This document shows positions 1-6,082 of a DNA stretch of 8,669 nucleotides, in pieces. Every line of letters begins with the position of its first letter. Within the stretch, counting starts at the first letter, position 1. A program made the translations under genes and the position numbers. The DNA is from SKKC01 sp046542845 (GTDB taxonomy: Bacteria; Spirochaetota; Spirochaetia; DSM-27196; SKKC01), in NCBI GenBank assembly GCA_046542845.1, contig JBKHAN010000088.1, forward strand, positions 1-8,669, written 5' to 3'. The notes under the pieces are model-generated. The model saw only the letters and a list, made by a program, of their open reading frames with translations. It was not told the origin of the DNA and did no database searches.

Positions 1-149
1 CCCCGCTGGGTTTCGAGGTCGTTCTGATCCATGAAGTCTTCAAAGGTACCAAGCAGGGCAGTCAATTCCTCAGAGCGTCGTATCCGTACGAACTCTTCAA
101 GGGCAACCGTAACCGCCTCTTTTTTCGTACGCTACTTTGATGCTATCTG
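1..149. repeat. Direct repeat, left copy (vapB coding segment)
   Basis: Bases 1-149 match 927-1075 in the same orientation with 8 mismatches and no gaps. The repeat probably continues beyond the left edge. It reflects two vapB alleles on either side of the 99-aa gene and is long enough to support homologous recombination that would delete the 926-bp interval. Confidence 0.9.
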
Positions 150-194
150 TACGGCAGAAAGAAGATCTTCAGGAATATCGATCGGCGTTCTCAT
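1..194 (-). pseudogene. vapB: VapB-type antitoxin gene, interrupted by an in-frame TAG (runs off the left end)
   Basis: Reading from ATG at 194-192 gives MRTPIDIPEDLLSAVQIASK, then TAG at 134-132 (codon 21), then the same frame continues as RTKKEAVTVALEEFVRIRR and on to the window edge without another stop. The pattern of a short N-terminal strand, a K-K-E-A-V helix and an Arg-rich 'EFVRIRR' is that of VapB antitoxins (ribbon-helix-helix type), which bind operator DNA and neutralise a PIN-domain VapC RNase. The second copy at 917-1075 has AAG (Lys) where this copy has TAG, so a single base change explains the stop. No start codon lies just after the TAG, so a normal antitoxin is unlikely unless the stop is suppressed or is a sequencing error. 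The cognate toxin would lie beyond the left edge. An operator-like palindrome lies just upstream. Confidence 0.68.
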
Positions 195-203
195 ACCTAC
201 AAA

Positions 204-224
204 ATATACGCCGTAGGCGCATAT
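204..224. promoter_or_regulatory. Operator-like palindrome upstream of vapB copy 1
   Basis: The arms ATATACGCC (204-212) and GGCGCATAT (216-224) are inverted repeats around a 3-bp centre, with one mismatch. It lies 10 bp upstream of the vapB start codon at 194. VapBC complexes are known to repress their own promoter by binding such palindromes. The AT-rich hexamer TATATT on the minus strand (202-207) overlaps one arm and could be a -10 box. It would then be very close to the ATG, so the -10 reading is uncertain. Confidence 0.45.
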
Positions 225-245
225 TCTCCTACAGACACCAGGCGA

Positions 246-545
246 TTAGCCAACAAACGTGCTCACCGTAACCGCTACGCCAATAGCGGCTAGCATGAGC
301 GACATGACGGTGAACCATCGCGTACTGTAGCTTCGCATGTCTTCAAACCGCTTCTCGCTCTGCTCGAACCCCTGCTTCATAAGCTCGCGTTGTGCCTTTA
401 GCTCTTCTTCAACCCGAACAATCCGCTCGCGAACCTCAATATCGCGATCGTAGGTGACGTCTCGCATCCAGCTTCCCAGATTACCCCGGACATATCGTCC
501 GATCGCGTCGAGAACTTCGCTTGACAACTCCATAGTCGGCTCCAT
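246..545 (-). CDS. Small coiled-coil protein with C-terminal membrane segment (99 aa)
   Basis: No function can be assigned. The protein has a short N-terminal region, then a charged heptad-like stretch from about residue 35 to 72 (EVRERIVRVEEELKAQREL, then KQGFEQSEKRFEDM). It ends in one hydrophobic segment of about 18-20 residues (about 77-98, WFTVMSLMLAAIGVAVTVS), so it is probably a membrane-anchored coiled coil with most of the chain in the cytoplasm. This layout resembles Borrelia Bdr proteins and other small 'KxFExxxKRFE' proteins, but only in architecture. The start is set by the Shine-Dalgarno GGAGGTGA at 551-558, 5 nt before ATG 545. A GTG at 560 in the same frame lies inside that site and is not credible. 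It has its own extended -10 promoter upstream and lies between two vapB copies, 51 bp before the second. Confidence 0.8.
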   Translation of the reverse strand: MEPTMELSSEVLDAIGRYVRGNLGSWMRDVTYDRDIEVRERIVRVEEELKAQRELMKQGFEQSEKRFEDMRSYSTRWFTVMSLMLAAIGVAVTVSTFVG

Positions 546-550
546 TGTAC

Positions 551-558
551 TCACCTCC
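551..558 (-). promoter_or_regulatory. Ribosome binding site that decides the start of the 99-aa gene
   Basis: GGAGGTGA on the minus strand lies 5 nt before ATG 545-543. It overlaps the upstream in-frame GTG at 560, ruling that out as the main start. Confidence 0.7.
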
Positions 559-595
559 ACTGATATATACCGCTGCAGTGAGCTACCTGATTGGA

Positions 596-604
596 ATTAT
601 AACA
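596..604 (-). promoter_or_regulatory. Extended -10 promoter of the 99-aa gene
   Basis: The minus strand reads TGTTATAAT, a perfect TGnTATAAT extended -10. The best -35 at 17 bp spacing (TGGTCT) is weak, as is usual for extended -10 promoters. The start codon is about 50 bp downstream, leaving a 5' leader of roughly 40-45 nt. The element is in the debris beyond the vapC remnant, so the 99-aa gene need not depend on the upstream operon. Confidence 0.5.
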
Positions 605-684
605 ACGAATACTACTCGAGACCACGGTATTGCGGTGCCGCTTCGGAAGCCGCCGTTCAACAGACCTTCGTTTTGGAAACCTCG

Positions 685-920
685 TCACCGTCGGCGCGCG
701 GTTGCGGATACGAGTAGATCTGTCGCCGGCACTGTTACTCCATTGGTGCGGCATAGCGCTGCCAGAGAGCACGCCCTTTCCTACACAGCCCAGGATGTTG
801 GCACCCGATCGAGTGTTTCCACTATCTATTTGAGCATGAACGTTCCTGCTCACCAACAACTGAGGAATCACCATCTTTGCGTAGCGCTTCGATCCACGCG
901 GAGGTGTCAACAAGCGTCAC
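685..920 (-). pseudogene. vapC: VapC PIN-domain toxin remnant, frameshifted and internally deleted
   Basis: From GTG at 920-918 the reading is VTLVDTSAWIEALRKDGDSS, the typical VapC N-terminus with the first catalytic Asp in 'VDTSAWIE'. The GTG overlaps the TGA of the vapB fragment by 4 nt (GTGA), the usual vapBC translational coupling. This frame then hits TAG after 33 codons. In another frame downstream the C-terminal VapC signature NGVTVPATDLLVSATAR appears, with the later acidic residue of the PIN site, and ends at TGA 685-687. The middle part, normally some 40 residues containing a conserved Glu, is missing or scrambled. PIN-domain toxins are Mg2+-dependent RNases of roughly 130 aa. This one cannot be functional. 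The exact left border of the remnant is unclear. Confidence 0.72.
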
Positions 921-1075
921 GTGTCGCCCCGCTGGCTTTCGAGGTCGTTCTGATCCATGAAGTCTTCAAAGGTACCAGGCAGGGCAGTCAGTTCCTCAGA
1001 GCGTCGTATCCGCACGAACTCTTCAAGCGCAACCGTGACCGCCTCTTTTTTCGTACGCTTCTTTGGTGCTATCTG
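917..1075 (-). pseudogene. vapB: VapB antitoxin fragment lacking its 5' end
   Basis: The frame reads QIAPKKRTKKEAVTVALEEF and continues through VRIRR and FEDFMDQNDL to a TGA at 919-917. It matches the first vapB copy over 149 bp with 8 mismatches, but lacks about the first 15 codons, including the start and the DNA-binding N-terminal strand. Similarity stops at 1075, 2 bp after the TAA of the upstream transferase gene (1080-1078). No ATG, GTG or TTG start is visible immediately upstream in this frame, so the fragment could only be translated as a by-product, if at all. The remaining part is the toxin-binding half. The stop overlaps the GTG of the vapC remnant. Confidence 0.75.
927..1075. repeat. 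Direct repeat, right copy (vapB coding segment)
   Basis: This is the partner of 1-149. Its right border (1075/1076) is abrupt and lies 2 bp from the transferase B stop codon. Its left side continues into the vapB stop and the vapC remnant. Confidence 0.9.
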
Positions 1076-1077
1076 AT

Positions 1078-2832
1078 TTATGCCTGCATGACCCGACAGA
1101 TCTCCGGCCAGCTCATGAGCACCTCCGCATATGAGGCGAAATGGGTTTTTAGCAGGCAGTACTCGTCCTCTCGCGAGAGGGACAGAGGTTTGAACTCTTC
1201 AACAGGCCCGAGGTGACCACCTGCAAGCTGTGCTCGGACATTCGCCTGGAGCTTCAGAACATCCTCTGCCCAGTACTCAGGGGACCCCTCGTAGCGGTCA
1301 AGCAGCTCTTCGAGACTCCGGTAATACCCGGCCCGGGTATGGAATACGGTGCTCTCGATCCAGTCGGCAAACTCGCCCTCGGAGAGGCGCGCGCTATGCG
1401 CCCGAAGCCATTCGCCAAAGCAAATGAGCCTGTCCGCACGCGTACCACCCGGCGGTTTCGGATAGGTATTGAGGATGATCTGCAGAAGCCAGCACACACG
1501 AAGCGGGAGCTCGGTAAACCATGGTGCCGCGCGATGGGTTGCATCGTCCGGCGGGCTGTGCAGGAAGGCTGTCGGTGCCTGCAGAATCAGACTATCATTG
1601 AACAGGTGATGGATCATCGCCGCGAACAGCCCCTCATCTCCCCGACCATAGGGATAGCTCGGCGGCAGAAGTACCGTACAGTCGAGCCCCATAACCGTGC
1701 TCATGAGATAGGGATGCGCGAGCACAGTCGGCGACGTCGCAAAGCGCGTCATTTCGCGACTCGTCGTGCTTACACGGTAGCGATCCTCGGTTGCCATGAA
1801 GCGCTCGCGCTGCTCTCCGGTCGCCTGAAGCACGAACTGCCGCACCCCGATTCCTCCGTCCCCGATCGTCCCGTGGCACACAACATCTATAGTCGGTTTA
1901 TGGTGAGTAAGCTGATGAAAAAGCTCCGGCGTGACCTCCGACAGATCCGAATCGGGCCCGGGCACCCGCCGCCCGAGCCACTCGACCGTAAGCGCAATCG
2001 GATCAAGCGGTGCAAGCTCGTGCTGCGAAAGCAGCGTCTCGCGATCGCGGTAGAACTCAAACACCGGTTCGTCGCGGCTGCCCGTGTAGTGGATCGGCGC
2101 ACCCGGCAGTGCGGTCCTGAAGCCAAGCGCGACCGTGTCGTCGTCCATGGTCACCACACGCTGTCCGGCGCCGAGCAGGTAGTTGGTGTTCCGCATAGCC
2201 CCGAGGGACGGAGGACAGCGCCGATCGCCGAGAAGAGCAAACCGTATAGCCTCCGGCGGAACGCTTGAACGGTGGACCGCGGCAAAGGGGCCGTCCGGGG
2301 ACAGGCGGTCATCGAGGCGGATGTGGTGCGGTACCACGCTCTCGGTCATGTTCGTGGCTGTGCTCGCGTTTGCACTCGGGTTCGTGTTCGAGCTCGGCGT
2401 CGGGCCCGACGGGGAATCCGAGTCGTCTACTATGAAGATCGCAGGGGGTGTGGTCGGTGCGGCGGTAGCAACCAAGTCGGCGAGTCGGGTTACGAGAGCC
2501 GTACGGTCGCGGGTCGGGATAATGAGGCGCGTGACCGGGCCCTGGTCAGAGCCTGTCGCCTCAACCGGGGCAAATTCAAGGGGGACAAGAAGGCCCGTGT
2601 CTGCCAGTTCGTGCAGCATGGCGAGCGCGTCTTCATGCTGAAGATGGTCGGGCATGAACGGAAGTGCCGTTTCGGCGTGACCTTCTAAGGTACGCGTTGT
2701 TCGGCAGTGGGTGAGGAGTTGGGATTGGAGAGGAGTACAGGCTAATACCGAAGCGCCGTCGAGGCTGATAATACCGACCGTCGCCCGATTGAGGTAGCTG
2801 ATGGAGCAGGCCGGCGCAAGGTATCTGGTCAC
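1078..2832 (-). CDS. RRE-like domain fused to a GT-A-like glycosyltransferase, copy B (584 aa)
   Basis: This is a likely cytoplasmic enzyme with no signal peptide. Residues about 3-85 look like a PqqD-like/RiPP-recognition winged helix: a strand ending in 'LDG' near residue 24-26, a helix with 'QLLTHCRTTRTLEGH' (38-52) and a helix with 'ALAMLHELADTGLLVP' (69-84). The catalytic part follows with 'LIIPTRDR' (103-110), 'IFIVDDSD' (132-139), 'VTMDDDTVALGF' (227-238, a candidate metal/nucleotide-sugar DxD motif) and 'YPYGRGDEGLF' (393-403, a candidate catalytic acidic loop). Its paralogue at 4242-6038 shares all of these plus 'GGTRxxRLxxxGEWL'. A Ser/Thr/Asn/Pro-rich stretch (about 140-165) is not in the paralogue. 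The start is GTG 2832, preceded by GAGG at 2840-2843, 7 nt away. The donor, acceptor and linkage are unknown. RRE assignment is by pattern only. Confidence 0.8.
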   Translation of the reverse strand: MTRYLAPACSISYLNRATVGIISLDGASVLACTPLQSQLLTHCRTTRTLEGHAETALPFMPDHLQHEDALAMLHELADTGLLVPLEFAPVEATGSDQGPVTRLIIPTRDRTALVTRLADLVATAAPTTPPAIFIVDDSDSPSGPTPSSNTNPSANASTATNMTESVVPHHIRLDDRLSPDGPFAAVHRSSVPPEAIRFALLGDRRCPPSLGAMRNTNYLLGAGQRVVTMDDDTVALGFRTALPGAPIHYTGSRDEPVFEFYRDRETLLSQHELAPLDPIALTVEWLGRRVPGPDSDLSEVTPELFHQLTHHKPTIDVVCHGTIGDGGIGVRQFVLQATGEQRERFMATEDRYRVSTTSREMTRFATSPTVLAHPYLMSTVMGLDCTVLLPPSYPYGRGDEGLFAAMIHHLFNDSLILQAPTAFLHSPPDDATHRAAPWFTELPLRVCWLLQIILNTYPKPPGGTRADRLICFGEWLRAHSARLSEGEFADWIESTVFHTRAGYYRSLEELLDRYEGSPEYWAEDVLKLQANVRAQLAGGHLGPVEEFKPLSLSREDEYCLLKTHFASYAEVLMSWPEICRVMQA

Positions 2833-2839
2833 GAAGATG

Positions 2840-2843
2840 CCTC
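2840..2843 (-). promoter_or_regulatory. Ribosome binding site supporting the GTG start of transferase B
   Basis: GAGG on the minus strand stands 7 nt before the GTG at 2832-2830, within the 37-bp gap after the lipoprotein B stop codon. It supports a non-ATG start and translation within a shared transcript. Confidence 0.5.
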
Positions 2844-2869
2844 AACGTACGCGATCTACAATGAGCACC

Positions 2870-4162
2870 TCAACTCCCGGTCGTGTCGAAGTACCCGAAG
2901 GACCCTCTTCCGTATGCCTGCCAACCGGAGGAGTTTCCTCCATTCAGGTCGACGATACGGCCTTCAGGAAGAGGCCCATCGGGATCATCTGGCTGATCAA
3001 TGACAATGACCGGCCCGCGAGGCCGGGTGGCAACGAAGCGACGCGGGCCCCACAGTTGTCCGTCGACGGAGTCTTCGGCCGTGCGCGTGCCGTAAGACTC
3101 GATCAACGTAAGTTCCAGGTCGAACCGAAATACAGTCGGTTCCCCTACCGACGGACTTGCGGCCACTACCAGAAGAGCGTCATTAACGAAGGTGATATCG
3201 GCATACGAAGGTTGCGGCACACGAACTGAGTATCCGGGCCGCTGCTGACCGGTGTACACAGGCGTCGGGCCGGCAAGAAGGGTGCCGGTCGAGTCATATT
3301 TCCGCAGGCTCGGTATCGAATACGATGGTGCCCCGACGGTATACACATTCGAGAGACTGTCAACGGTTATACCACTCACGTGTGGTATGGGACTATCGAG
3401 CTCGAAACCATCAACCGCAGCGCCGGACGACGCGAGAGCCCGGACGTGATAGAGACTTGTATCGACTTCATCCCGTACGGCGTAATAGATTCTGTCGAGC
3501 GTCGGATCGTAGGCGATGGCCGTGACAACCTTGTCACCAACCGACTCGATAATCTCAAAGTTCGCGCCTGCAACATCACCGCTGAGATCCTGCAGAACCG
3601 CGACACCAAAGTCGCCCGGTGCCCCATTCGCGATCCATAGTCTACCCGACGAATCGAACACGGTATCGGTTGGGATCACCGATCCGTCCGGCTCTACGCT
3701 CTCGTATAAAGGCCAGCGTCGGATCGAACCTGAGGTGAGATCCGAGAACTCCACGGAAAAATCACGGAACTGAGCGATCCGCTCATCTACCGGACTGGGG
3801 AAAACCGGACCCGGAAGAATCGGTATGTTTACCGTAGTCTCGCGGCCCGCAACTGCGTCGAAGATGGAACTCCCGCGGTACACATCGGAGGGTGATACGA
3901 CGTCGATTCGCCGGTCGCGACCGGCAGGAACGACGATCGACGTGGACTGGGCAGTGCTGATCGATCCAGAAATCGTCTCAAAGTCGGACGCCGAAATCTC
4001 AAAATCGAACACCACGGATCGTGACGGCGCACCCACGAGAGACAGACGCGGTGAAAGCAGACGGTCGTGCGACCCCGACACGAACGAGCACGCGGTAAAA
4101 GCGGTAAACACCGCTACCAATGCGGACACCACAAAAACCCGCCGAACCAGGAACAAGACCAT
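2870..4162 (-). CDS. Secreted lipoprotein with Ig-like and propeller-like regions, copy B (430 aa)
   Basis: The N-terminus MVLFLVRRVFVVSALVAVFT runs into 'AFTAC', a relaxed lipobox with the lipidated Cys at residue 25, so it should be exported and membrane-anchored. The first about 110 residues contain a beta-sandwich-like block ending 'VNIPILPGPVF'. The rest has repeated strand motifs (for example 'VFDSSGRLWIANG', 'ITVDSLSNVYTVG', 'PTVFRFDLELTLIESYG') resembling an NHL/6-bladed propeller. It ends 'GWQAYGRGSFGYFDTTGS'. Its paralogue at 6083-7387 shares the block order, 'VPAGRDR', 'ILPGPVF', 'WGPRRFVATR' and the tail. The ATG at 4168 touches the GGAGGT site with no spacer; ATG 4162 is 6 nt from it and is the better start. 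It is followed 37 bp later by transferase B, its probable partner. Its function is unknown. Confidence 0.85.
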   Translation of the reverse strand: MVLFLVRRVFVVSALVAVFTAFTACSFVSGSHDRLLSPRLSLVGAPSRSVVFDFEISASDFETISGSISTAQSTSIVVPAGRDRRIDVVSPSDVYRGSSIFDAVAGRETTVNIPILPGPVFPSPVDERIAQFRDFSVEFSDLTSGSIRRWPLYESVEPDGSVIPTDTVFDSSGRLWIANGAPGDFGVAVLQDLSGDVAGANFEIIESVGDKVVTAIAYDPTLDRIYYAVRDEVDTSLYHVRALASSGAAVDGFELDSPIPHVSGITVDSLSNVYTVGAPSYSIPSLRKYDSTGTLLAGPTPVYTGQQRPGYSVRVPQPSYADITFVNDALLVVAASPSVGEPTVFRFDLELTLIESYGTRTAEDSVDGQLWGPRRFVATRPRGPVIVIDQPDDPDGPLPEGRIVDLNGGNSSGWQAYGRGSFGYFDTTGS

Positions 4163-4168
4163 ACTCAT

Positions 4169-4174
4169 ACCTCC
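4169..4174 (-). promoter_or_regulatory. Ribosome binding site deciding the start of lipoprotein B
   Basis: The minus strand reads GGAGGT-ATGAGT-ATG. A perfect GGAGGT directly abutting the first ATG cannot serve it well, but has ideal 6-nt spacing to the second ATG (4162-4160). The longer 432-aa form is therefore unlikely. Confidence 0.7.
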
Positions 4175-4198
4175 AATCGACCAGCTTCACACGGGCAC

Positions 4199-4241
4199 AT
4201 TATATGACGTTGCAAGTATATCACTTTTACGGCGCTTGCAA
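4199..4241 (-). promoter_or_regulatory. Possible internal promoter and inverted repeat before lipoprotein B
   Basis: The AT-rich gap after the transferase A stop contains a perfect TATAAT (4199-4204, minus strand), without a good -35 at 17 bp. It also holds a second candidate, TTGCAA (4236-4241) and TATACT (4215-4220) with a 15-bp spacer. A 7-bp inverted repeat, TTGCAAG (4210-4216) and CTTGCAA (4235-4241), spans the second candidate and could be an operator. The 79-bp gap is the largest between genes of this cluster. No terminator is visible, so read-through from upstream is also expected. Confidence 0.4.
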
Positions 4242-6038
4242 TCATAATCGCAGCGATTTTCGCTCCGCCCAGATGGCTGGCCAGAGCGTGAGTAAGGTGC
4301 CGAACAGATACAGGTGATGTGCGAGGCGCTCAAAGGTTTCGGCATCGCCAAGGCCTATCTGTTCGTACTCGCTTACCGGGCCCACCCGACCAGTTGCAAT
4401 CCGGTCGTCGACATCTGCGAGAAGCGAATCGACTGTCCTGCCGAGCGGTGAATCGGAACCCATGGCGTCGCCGTAGGATCGTTCTATCGTCGAGCGGTAC
4501 TGCCGAAGGGCCGAGCAGACTATCTCGGTCACCCACAACCGAAACGCCGATATATCGTCAGATGCGTGCTCGCTCAACCACTCGCCACAGTCGACAAGAC
4601 GCTCCTCGCGGGTGCCTCCACTGGTCCGGGAAGCGTAGTGGCTGACGATCATGACCACAATCCGGGTTACGCCCATAGCCATGCGCGTATATGCTTCGGG
4701 TCCAAGGCGATTGCTTCGACCGTCCTGCGGATCGTGTAATACAGCGATCGGCACATGCGCAATGAGCGCGTCCTCAAAAAGTCGCGTGAGCATCGTTCCG
4801 AACAGGCCATCCTGGCCACGACCGAACGGGAAGAACGGAGGGAGAATGCGCTCAAGATTGAAGGCACAGGCCGCCGACATGAAAAACGGTTGTGTCGTAA
4901 TCGTGGGAGTTTCCGCCATCTGGAGAACCTCGCGGCTGGAGAGGGCAAGCTTCTGCGACTCCGCATTCCCGTGCAACTGTGGAATCTCTACCGCAGCAGA
5001 CGGCAATATGGGCGTCGATCCCGTTCCGGAATCGCCAAGGTATCCGAAGCTCACAAGGTCGATCGTCGGGTCGTAGCGCTCGACGCGATACCACAGTTCA
5101 GGCGTTACATCACCAGGGTCCCAGCGCAGGCGTTTCCCACCGGAAGATATGTCGGAGACCCGACGTCCGATATAGCCGGCAGCAGTGCTCACCGGATCTA
5201 TCGGTGCAGCGGGAAAGGCTCGTAACAGGGCCTCGCGGTCGGACTCGTACTTCCAACTGGGGCCAGGTCGGGTCGATATCCGAGGCGAGGCGTCAGCATT
5301 GCGCCCGGTGTAGCCGAGCATCACAGCGTCGTCATCCATAGAGAACAGCGCCGTTGAGCCGGCTGACAAAAAGGCACAGCTGCGAGCGGCGCCGACCGTG
5401 GTCGAAGTCTGTGTTTGCCCGAACAACCCGAACTCCACGGCCTCACGTTCAGGAGCAGACAAATCAAGAGCACGGTCAATGTCCCGGACCAGTTCGCGGC
5501 GCACCGATTTCCCGGAGACACGCCACCGAACCGCCGCAGGTTCGACGTCTCGCTCCCTTACAATCCGCTGAATCTCGGTTACCACCTCTTCGATGTCCGT
5601 GTCGAGATAGATTGTCGAGCGTAGGACATTTGCATGGTTGCAGTTCCGGTCAATTGATCCCAAAAGTCGTTCAATTACGCGTGTACGACCGATCGTTGGG
5701 ATGCAGAACGAAAAAGTCTTCTGCGGCTCGTGGGTTACTTCCGTTTCACCTCGTCCCGCGCGCGGCTCCGGCCACAGCACCGGCCGGAGCAGCCCAAGCC
5801 GTACCAGTGCTTTGAGCCCATCGAAGACTGCGTGGTCCGTTGCATCGTGACCCACATCACTCATGATCGTGCTGCAGTGCTCGTGAAGCGTACGAGCTTC
5901 ACTGCAGTACCTGAGCAGGTTCAGCAAAACAGTTTCGACCTGCAGCTGCTCGCCGTCGTTACGGTTGTACACCTCCGCGACGTCACGGCCGTGACCGACG
6001 ACAATGCTCGCGGAGATGTAGTCGACGTGGTTAGACAC
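4242..6038 (-). CDS. RRE-like domain fused to a GT-A-like glycosyltransferase, copy A (598 aa)
   Basis: This is the paralogue of the product at 1078-2832, probably cytoplasmic. Residues about 5-88 resemble a PqqD-like/RiPP-recognition winged helix: 'VYNRNDG' (23-29), 'LLNLLRYCSEARTLHEHC' (38-55) and 'VFDGLKALVRLGLLRPV' (71-87). The catalytic part has 'FCIPTIGRTRVIERLL' (111-126, GT-A-like first strand and helix), 'IYLDTD' (143-148), 'FSMDDDAVMLGY' (232-243, candidate metal-binding DxD) and 'PFGRGQDGLFG' (404-414). The C-terminal third (about 440-598) is helical, with 'SGGTREERLVDCGEWL' conserved in the paralogue. The start is GTG 6038. An in-frame TGA lies 27 bp upstream and no other start lies between, but no clear Shine-Dalgarno is visible, so translational coupling to lipoprotein A (stop 44 bp upstream) is possible. 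Donor and acceptor are unknown. Confidence 0.82.
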   Translation of the reverse strand: MSNHVDYISASIVVGHGRDVAEVYNRNDGEQLQVETVLLNLLRYCSEARTLHEHCSTIMSDVGHDATDHAVFDGLKALVRLGLLRPVLWPEPRAGRGETEVTHEPQKTFSFCIPTIGRTRVIERLLGSIDRNCNHANVLRSTIYLDTDIEEVVTEIQRIVRERDVEPAAVRWRVSGKSVRRELVRDIDRALDLSAPEREAVEFGLFGQTQTSTTVGAARSCAFLSAGSTALFSMDDDAVMLGYTGRNADASPRISTRPGPSWKYESDREALLRAFPAAPIDPVSTAAGYIGRRVSDISSGGKRLRWDPGDVTPELWYRVERYDPTIDLVSFGYLGDSGTGSTPILPSAAVEIPQLHGNAESQKLALSSREVLQMAETPTITTQPFFMSAACAFNLERILPPFFPFGRGQDGLFGTMLTRLFEDALIAHVPIAVLHDPQDGRSNRLGPEAYTRMAMGVTRIVVMIVSHYASRTSGGTREERLVDCGEWLSEHASDDISAFRLWVTEIVCSALRQYRSTIERSYGDAMGSDSPLGRTVDSLLADVDDRIATGRVGPVSEYEQIGLGDAETFERLAHHLYLFGTLLTLWPAIWAERKSLRL

Positions 6039-6082
6039 GCGCGTGAGAACGAGCGGTGTCGATCACAAGCGCCTGTGCGACA

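Noticed and set aside
1..1075. Insertion sequence or transposon bounded by the 149-bp direct repeats
   Set aside because: No transposase and no terminal inverted repeats are visible; the repeats are vapB coding sequence, so gene duplication explains them better.
1167..1180. Perfect 14-bp palindrome CCTCTCGCGAGAGG
   Set aside because: It lies inside the transferase B coding sequence ('SLSRED'), has no loop or U-tract and no sign of a site role; codon use explains it.
545..1216. Plus-strand open frame of 223 codons across the vapB/vapC area
   Set aside because: It is antisense to clear VapB and VapC signatures, has no ribosome binding site and its composition is not protein-like; it is a shadow frame.
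1213..2268. Plus-strand open frame of 351 codons
   Set aside because: It is opposite transferase B, which has paralogue-supported motifs on the minus strand; the Arg-rich product is typical of antisense frames in GC-rich genes.
5765..5790. 9-bp inverted repeat GCTCCGGCC/GGCCGGAGC with 8-nt loop, looking like a terminator stem
   Set aside because: It is within the transferase A coding region on a Pro/Arg/Gly-rich linker and has no T-run, so termination is unlikely.
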